DNA from: an uncultured Collinsella sp.
GTDB lineage: Bacteria > Actinomycetota > Coriobacteriia > Coriobacteriales > Coriobacteriaceae
Assembly: GCA_937969105.1 (NCBI GenBank)
Contig: CALBUZ010000154.1
Coordinates: forward strand, 1-18,896
Reading direction: 5' to 3'
DNA: 18,896 nucleotides
Part shown: piece by piece, positions 15,369-18,896 of the stretch
How the letters are laid out: every line of letters starts with the position of its first letter
Numbering within the stretch: position 1 is the stretch's first letter
Program-made: the position numbers and the translations under genes
Notes under the pieces: generated by a model
What the model was told of the DNA's origin: nothing
Databases searched by the model: none
Seen by the model: only the letters and a program-made list of their open reading frames with translations

Positions 15369-16502
15369 CTAGGCGGACTGCTCCTCGGCCTCCATCTCTT
15401 CCTCGGTCACGTCGTCGATCGGGACGAAGAGCGTGAACAGGAAGGCGAGGCCAAAGGCGAGCGCCAGCGAGATGCAGAAGGGAACGAACGCGCGGCTCAT
15501 GAAGACGGGCAGCGTGGTGAGCGCGGGCAAAGCGAAGGCGGTGCCGGCGCAACCGAACAGGCCTGCCACGGCGGAGCCAATGCCGCCGGCGACGCATGCG
15601 CAGACCATGGGCTTCTTGAGGCGCAGGTTCACGCCGTACATCGCGGGCTCGGTGATGCCCAGCAGCGTGGTGAGCGAGGCGGAGATCGCCTGGGAGCGGA
15701 ACTTCTTGTTCTTAGTCTTGAGGGCGACGGCGAGCGCGGCACCGCCTTGGGCGAAGATCGCGCCGCCGAACAGGGCCATGATGGTGTCGAAGCCGTAGAC
15801 CGCGACGTTGTTCATGGCAATGGGGAACAGGGCCCAGTGCAGGCCGAGGATGACGAGGAACGGCTGGAACGCGCCGATCAGCGCGCCGGCGACGAGCGGC
15901 GAGAGGTTGTAGACGGCCTCGTAGCCCTGCGCGAGCCAACCGCCCACGATGGTGCCGAGGGGGCCGAAGACGGCCAGGGTGAGCGGGACGATAACGATGA
16001 TCGTGATAGGCGGCGTGAACAGGCCGCGGAAGGTCTCGGGGATGATCTTGTAGCAGGCCTTCTGGACCCAGCTCGCGCAGTAGATGGCAAGAAGGATGGG
16101 GATGACGGAGCTGGAGTACGTCGCCTTCGAGAGCTCGAGGCCAAACAGGTAGACGGGCGCGTCCGCCGCCATGATGGTGGTGATGGACGGATACACCAGG
16201 ATGCAGCCGAGAAGGACGGCGGTCACCGTGTCAACATCGAAGCGCTTTGACGAGGTGTAAGCAAGAAACACCGGGATGAAGTAGAACAGCGAGTCGGCCA
16301 TCGCGTTGAGGATCGCATACGTGGTCGAGTCGTCGGTGACCATGCCCGAGACCTGCAGAAGCGTCAGGATGCCCTTGAGGATGCCGACGGAGACGAGCAG
16401 GTTGATGATCGGGAGGAAGAACGAAGACAGCAGGTCGATGACCGCGTTGACGCCGCGTTGGAACGCGTTGGGCGTCTTTTCTGGGGCTTGCGTGGTTGTC
16501 AC
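15369..16502 (-). CDS. PTS EIIC permease, glucose/glucoside superfamily, stand-alone
   Basis: A 377-residue membrane protein with about 8-10 hydrophobic segments. Seen: the start of the EIIC fold (FLPIINLLVSVGILKGIL at 29-46), FYFIPVFLAYTSSKRF at 73-88, GLHWALFPI with H222, and GITEPAMYGV with E285, the conserved sugar-contacting Glu motif. The match is to the sucrose/beta-glucoside/trehalose group. Those proteins usually carry an N-terminal EIIB with a phosphorylated Cys and often a C-terminal EIIA. Neither is here: the N-terminus is only about 20 residues before the membrane part, and the C-terminus is a short acidic tail (EEEMEAEEQSA). It therefore needs EIIA and EIIB in trans or works as a facilitator. 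The GTG start at 16502 is supported by AAAGGAG about 7 nt upstream. It follows the dehydratase stop by 39 bp. Confidence 0.9.
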   Translation of the reverse strand: MTTTQAPEKTPNAFQRGVNAVIDLLSSFFLPIINLLVSVGILKGILTLLQVSGMVTDDSTTYAILNAMADSLFYFIPVFLAYTSSKRFDVDTVTAVLLGCILVYPSITTIMAADAPVYLFGLELSKATYSSSVIPILLAIYCASWVQKACYKIIPETFRGLFTPPITIIVIVPLTLAVFGPLGTIVGGWLAQGYEAVYNLSPLVAGALIGAFQPFLVILGLHWALFPIAMNNVAVYGFDTIMALFGGAIFAQGGAALAVALKTKNKKFRSQAISASLTTLLGITEPAMYGVNLRLKKPMVCACVAGGIGSAVAGLFGCAGTAFALPALTTLPVFMSRAFVPFCISLALAFGLAFLFTLFVPIDDVTEEEMEAEEQSA

Positions 16503-16520
16503 GGTTTCTCTCCTTTCTGA

Positions 16521-16538
16521 AGCGTCCTGTCAGACGCT
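16521..16538. other. Intercistronic hairpin before the EIIC gene
   Basis: AGCGTC (16521-16526) pairs perfectly with GACGCT (16533-16538) across a 6-nt loop. It sits between the dehydratase stop and the ribosome binding site of the EIIC gene. No T-run follows in the leftward direction, so termination is unlikely; a role in differential mRNA stability or translation is possible. Confidence 0.45.
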
Positions 16539-16541
16539 GGC

Positions 16542-18068
16542 CTACATATAGTTGCAGATGTGCGGAAGGGCGGTCTCGGTATAGCCAAGGGCCTCGGCGC
16601 AGACCTTGCGGCCGTTGCAGACGGCGATGATGTCGTCGAGCATCCTGTCGCGCATCTCCTCCATGGACTCGGGGCCGTAGATCGTCGGGCTCGCGTCGAG
16701 GTCGGTGTTGTCCCTCATGGCCTCGTAGGTGCGCTTGTTGGCAGTCAGGCGATACACGGGCGCGATGGCGTTTCCGGTGGGGGTGCCAAGACCGGTCGAG
16801 AAGACCACGAGCTGGCAACCGCCGGCGATGATGCCGCCCACGCTGGAGGGGTCGTTGCCGGGGGTGTCCATCACGACGAGGCCCTCGTGCGGATTGAGCT
16901 GCGCCGCGTACGGATAGACGGCGTTGAGGGGGCTGTGGCCTCCCTTGTGCACGCAGCCGAGAGACTTCTCCTCGAGGGTCGTGAGTCCGCCAGCCATATT
17001 TCCAGGGCTGGGGTTGCCCTCTCGCATCTCGGCGCCAAACATCTGGACGTACTTCTCGTAGTCGTAGACGATCTTGAGGATGTCGTCCGAAACTTGCTTG
17101 TCCTTCGCGCGCCGGGCGAGGATGTGCTCGGCGCCAAAGAGCTCGGGCGTCTCGCACAGCACGGAGGTGGCACCATGATTGACGAGCCAGTCGGAGACCT
17201 CGCCGATCAGCGGATTGGAGCCAAGGCCGCTCGAGGGGTCGGAGCCGCCGCAGTTGGTGCCGAAGATGAGCTCGGAGATGTCAGTGGGCTCGCGGACGCA
17301 CCGGTCCGCCTCGGTGACCATCTTGCGGGCAAGGCGCGTACCCTCCTCGATCGCCCTGATGGAGCCGCCGACCTTTTGGATGACCAGGGTCTCGACGGGC
17401 TTGTTGGTGCGCTCGCGAATCGCGTCGACCACGATGTCGTTCTGGCAGCCCTCGCAGCCCAGGGAGACGCAAACGACGCCATAGATGTTCGGGTTCGCAG
17501 CGTAGCCTGCCAAGGCAGCAATAGTCACCTTCTGGTCGCAGTCGACCTGCGAACAGCCATTCTGGTTGTGGAAGGAGACGCAGCCCTCAACCGCGTTCGC
17601 GATCCTCTCCGTGGTGTCGGAGGCACAGATGCTCGTGGGAAGGATCAGGACGTGGTTGCGGATGCCGACGCGACCGTCCGGGCGACGGTAGCCCATGAAG
17701 GTGCGCGTGCCCTCCGCGGACGAGGAGGTCTTGGAGGCGACGGAGTCGGTGTCGGTGACGACGGAGTCCTTCAGGTCGTCGGAGCTGGCGCAGTTGTGCG
17801 TATGAACATGCTGTCCGCGCTTGATGTCCGTGGTGGCCACACCGATGAACTCGCCATACTTGACGATCTTCTCACCTTTGGGGATGTCCACGAGGGCAAT
17901 CTTGTGGAACAGCGGGATGTCGTCGGTCACGGTAACGCTCGCCAGCGTGCCGTCCGGCATGGGATAGCGGGCCTCGGCGCCCGCCTCCAGTTGGTAGGTG
18001 GCGACGGCGACGTTGTCCCTCTGATCGATGACAACGGCGTTTTGGCCTTGGCTTACAGCGTCTGACAT
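16542..18068 (-). CDS. UxaA/GarD-family dehydratase (altronate/galactarate dehydratase-like)
   Basis: A 508-residue protein with both parts of the family fused, close to the size of E. coli UxaA and GarD. An N-terminal SAF domain at about 11-98 ends in GQHVHTHN (85-92), the usual G-x-x-V-H-x-H-N signature. The C-terminal catalytic domain at about 122-508 opens with FMGYRRPDGRVGIRNHV (124-140) and contains SLGCEGCQND and GTNCGGSDPSSGLGSNP, whose Cys and His residues are candidate metal ligands. Family members dehydrate hexonic or hexaric acids to 2-keto-3-deoxy acids using Fe(II); sulfolactate sulfo-lyase SuyAB is a split relative and an alternative. It is the first gene of the leftward operon, with a strong GGGAGGA just before the ATG. 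The divergent IclR gene and a palindrome upstream point to substrate-induced control. Confidence 0.88.
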   Translation of the reverse strand: MSDAVSQGQNAVVIDQRDNVAVATYQLEAGAEARYPMPDGTLASVTVTDDIPLFHKIALVDIPKGEKIVKYGEFIGVATTDIKRGQHVHTHNCASSDDLKDSVVTDTDSVASKTSSSAEGTRTFMGYRRPDGRVGIRNHVLILPTSICASDTTERIANAVEGCVSFHNQNGCSQVDCDQKVTIAALAGYAANPNIYGVVCVSLGCEGCQNDIVVDAIRERTNKPVETLVIQKVGGSIRAIEEGTRLARKMVTEADRCVREPTDISELIFGTNCGGSDPSSGLGSNPLIGEVSDWLVNHGATSVLCETPELFGAEHILARRAKDKQVSDDILKIVYDYEKYVQMFGAEMREGNPSPGNMAGGLTTLEEKSLGCVHKGGHSPLNAVYPYAAQLNPHEGLVVMDTPGNDPSSVGGIIAGGCQLVVFSTGLGTPTGNAIAPVYRLTANKRTYEAMRDNTDLDASPTIYGPESMEEMRDRMLDDIIAVCNGRKVCAEALGYTETALPHICNYM

Positions 18069-18089
18069 GTTTCCTCCCTATGTCCATTT

Positions 18090-18119
18090 GAATAACGTTC
18101 GTATTTACGAACGTTATTC
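18090..18119. promoter_or_regulatory. 30-bp perfect palindrome, probable IclR operator
   Basis: Arms GAATAACGTTCGTA (18090-18103) and TACGAACGTTATTC (18106-18119) are exact reverse complements around TT. The site lies 22 bp upstream of the dehydratase ATG, where a bound protein would block leftward transcription, and about 150 bp from the regulator start. A degenerate neighbour TTCGTTATACGGAA (18117-18130) may be a second site. Assignment to the adjacent IclR protein is inferred from position. Confidence 0.7.
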
Positions 18120-18199
18120 GTTATACGGAACAATATATATGAAATGCTGAAGATCTCACACGGTCCCGCCGCGAATGGTTTTGGTTGGCCGGTGAACGG

Positions 18200-18260
18200 T
18201 TGCTTGAAGGGGCATGCCGCTATACTTACGGGGAAAGTTTGGGCGTTAATGAACAAGGAG
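18200..18260 (+). promoter_or_regulatory. Probable promoter and ribosome binding site of the IclR gene
   Basis: A TATACT at 18221-18226 is a good -10. TTGCTT at 18200-18205 could be a -35, but the spacer is only 15 bp. AAGGAG at 18255-18260 lies 7 nt before the ATG at 18268 and fixes that start. Confidence 0.5.
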
Positions 18261-18267
18261 AGTTGCC

Positions 18268-18896
18268 ATGTCCTCGCGATATAATCCTGCTGGCCACCGC
18301 TCTACCTTGCGGGTTCTATCAATCTTTGAGGCCCTTTCGGCTACAAAGAGCGGACTTACCATGGCGGAGATATGCCGCATTGTCGGCGCTCCAAAAAGCA
18401 GTCTCTTCTCGATTTTGCACACCATGGCCGATTCAGATTACGTTAGTTATGACGAGACTACCGGTAGGTATTCGATTGGGCTTAAGACGTATCTGCTGGG
18501 CAAGGCATTCGATCGTGAGAGTGGGGGATTGTCCTCTTTTGAGACAGCCATGCGAAAGGTTGTCGCATCGTGCGGAGAGACCTGTCAGCTCGGTGTGCTC
18601 GACCACGGTCGTGTCCTCTATATTTCGCGCGTTGATTCCCCCCAGCACATCCGTCTTTCATCGGAAATCGGTAAGACCCTTCCTGCGCACTGCACGGCGA
18701 TTGGAAAGGCGATTCTATCTCGATGGGATGAGGAGTCGGTTCGCTCGCTGCTTCCTTTCCCATTCGAGAAAACGACTGAGCATGCGGTAAAACACATAGA
18801 TGACCTGATGCGGCAGCTCGAGGAGGTCCTAAGGTGTGGTTTTGCATATGATCATCAGGAGATGGCAGAAGGGGTTGAGTGCATCGCCGTTCCCAT
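18268..18896 (+). CDS. IclR-family transcriptional regulator, 3' end outside the window
   Basis: It opens MSSRYNPAGHRSTLRVLSI at 18268, and 209 codons are present before the edge; IclR proteins are usually about 250 residues, so most of it is here. Residues 11-72 are the IclR winged helix: LRVLSIFEALSATKSGLT, AEICRIVGAPKSSLFSIL as the recognition region, and TGRYSIGLKTYLLG as the wing. The ligand domain follows, with the family marks GKTLPAHCTAIGKAIL and VECIAVP near the cut end. IclR proteins bind small acids or sugar acids (KdgR is the pectin-catabolism example) and repress or activate neighbouring catabolic genes. Divergent placement next to the dehydratase operon, with a palindrome between, makes it the likely local regulator. 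Its codon use includes more AGG, TAT and AAT than the operon it faces. Confidence 0.93.
   Translation, partial: MSSRYNPAGHRSTLRVLSIFEALSATKSGLTMAEICRIVGAPKSSLFSILHTMADSDYVSYDETTGRYSIGLKTYLLGKAFDRESGGLSSFETAMRKVVASCGETCQLGVLDHGRVLYISRVDSPQHIRLSSEIGKTLPAHCTAIGKAILSRWDEESVRSLLPFPFEKTTEHAVKHIDDLMRQLEEVLRCGFAYDHQEMAEGVECIAVP

Noticed and set aside
16560..18065. A 501-codon open frame on the + strand opposite the dehydratase gene
   Set aside because: It is the antisense shadow of a GC-rich gene; no ribosome binding site or family motif, and the UxaA motifs on the other strand are decisive.
18090..18119. LexA/SOS box reading of the palindrome
   Set aside because: The half-sites have the opposite order (GTTC...GAAC rather than GAAC...GTTC) and wrong spacing for an actinobacterial SOS box.

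Overview
The window is high-GC bacterial chromosome that reads best as a Coriobacteriia genome, probably Collinsella or a close relative. The basis is the GC-rich third-position codon use, the ddl / dinG / WYL-pair neighbourhood, and the gut-type thioester surface adhesin; the genus is an inference and no rRNA is present to test it.

Left part (1-6020), housekeeping. The 5' end of rlmN reads leftward off the edge. Divergent from it, ddl (D-Ala-D-Ala ligase) and a dinG-type exonuclease-helicase read rightward and overlap by 7 bp. They run tail to tail, with overlapping stop codons, into a leftward pair of WYL-domain regulators of the PafB/PafC type.

Middle (6021-9656). Divergent from the WYL pair is a very long membrane protein. 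Its two ends resemble an M28 metallopeptidase, but most metal-ligand positions look substituted and about 650 disordered residues separate the two halves. A small single-pass membrane protein follows at once, and a strong intrinsic terminator closes the unit.

Surface protein (9657-13088). A leftward 1143-residue cell-wall-anchored adhesin carries a signal peptide, a Cys-Gln thioester domain, about six Cna-B-like domains and an LPTTG sorting signal. The AT-rich gap behind it (13089-13389) holds three consecutive inverted repeats, two of which look like leftward terminators.

Right part (13390-18896). A leftward four-gene catabolic operon encodes, in transcription order, a full-length UxaA/GarD-family dehydratase, a stand-alone glucoside-type PTS EIIC permease, an amidohydrolase_2 protein and a DapA/KDG-aldolase-family lyase. 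A divergent IclR-family regulator is cut by the window edge. A 30-bp perfect palindrome sits between the regulator and the operon. The most economical reading is uptake of a sugar-derived compound, lactone or amide hydrolysis, dehydration to a 2-keto-3-deoxy acid, and aldol cleavage, under IclR control. The substrate is unknown, and the missing EIIA/EIIB partners are the main puzzle.

No tRNA, rRNA, insertion sequence, phage gene or CRISPR array was seen.
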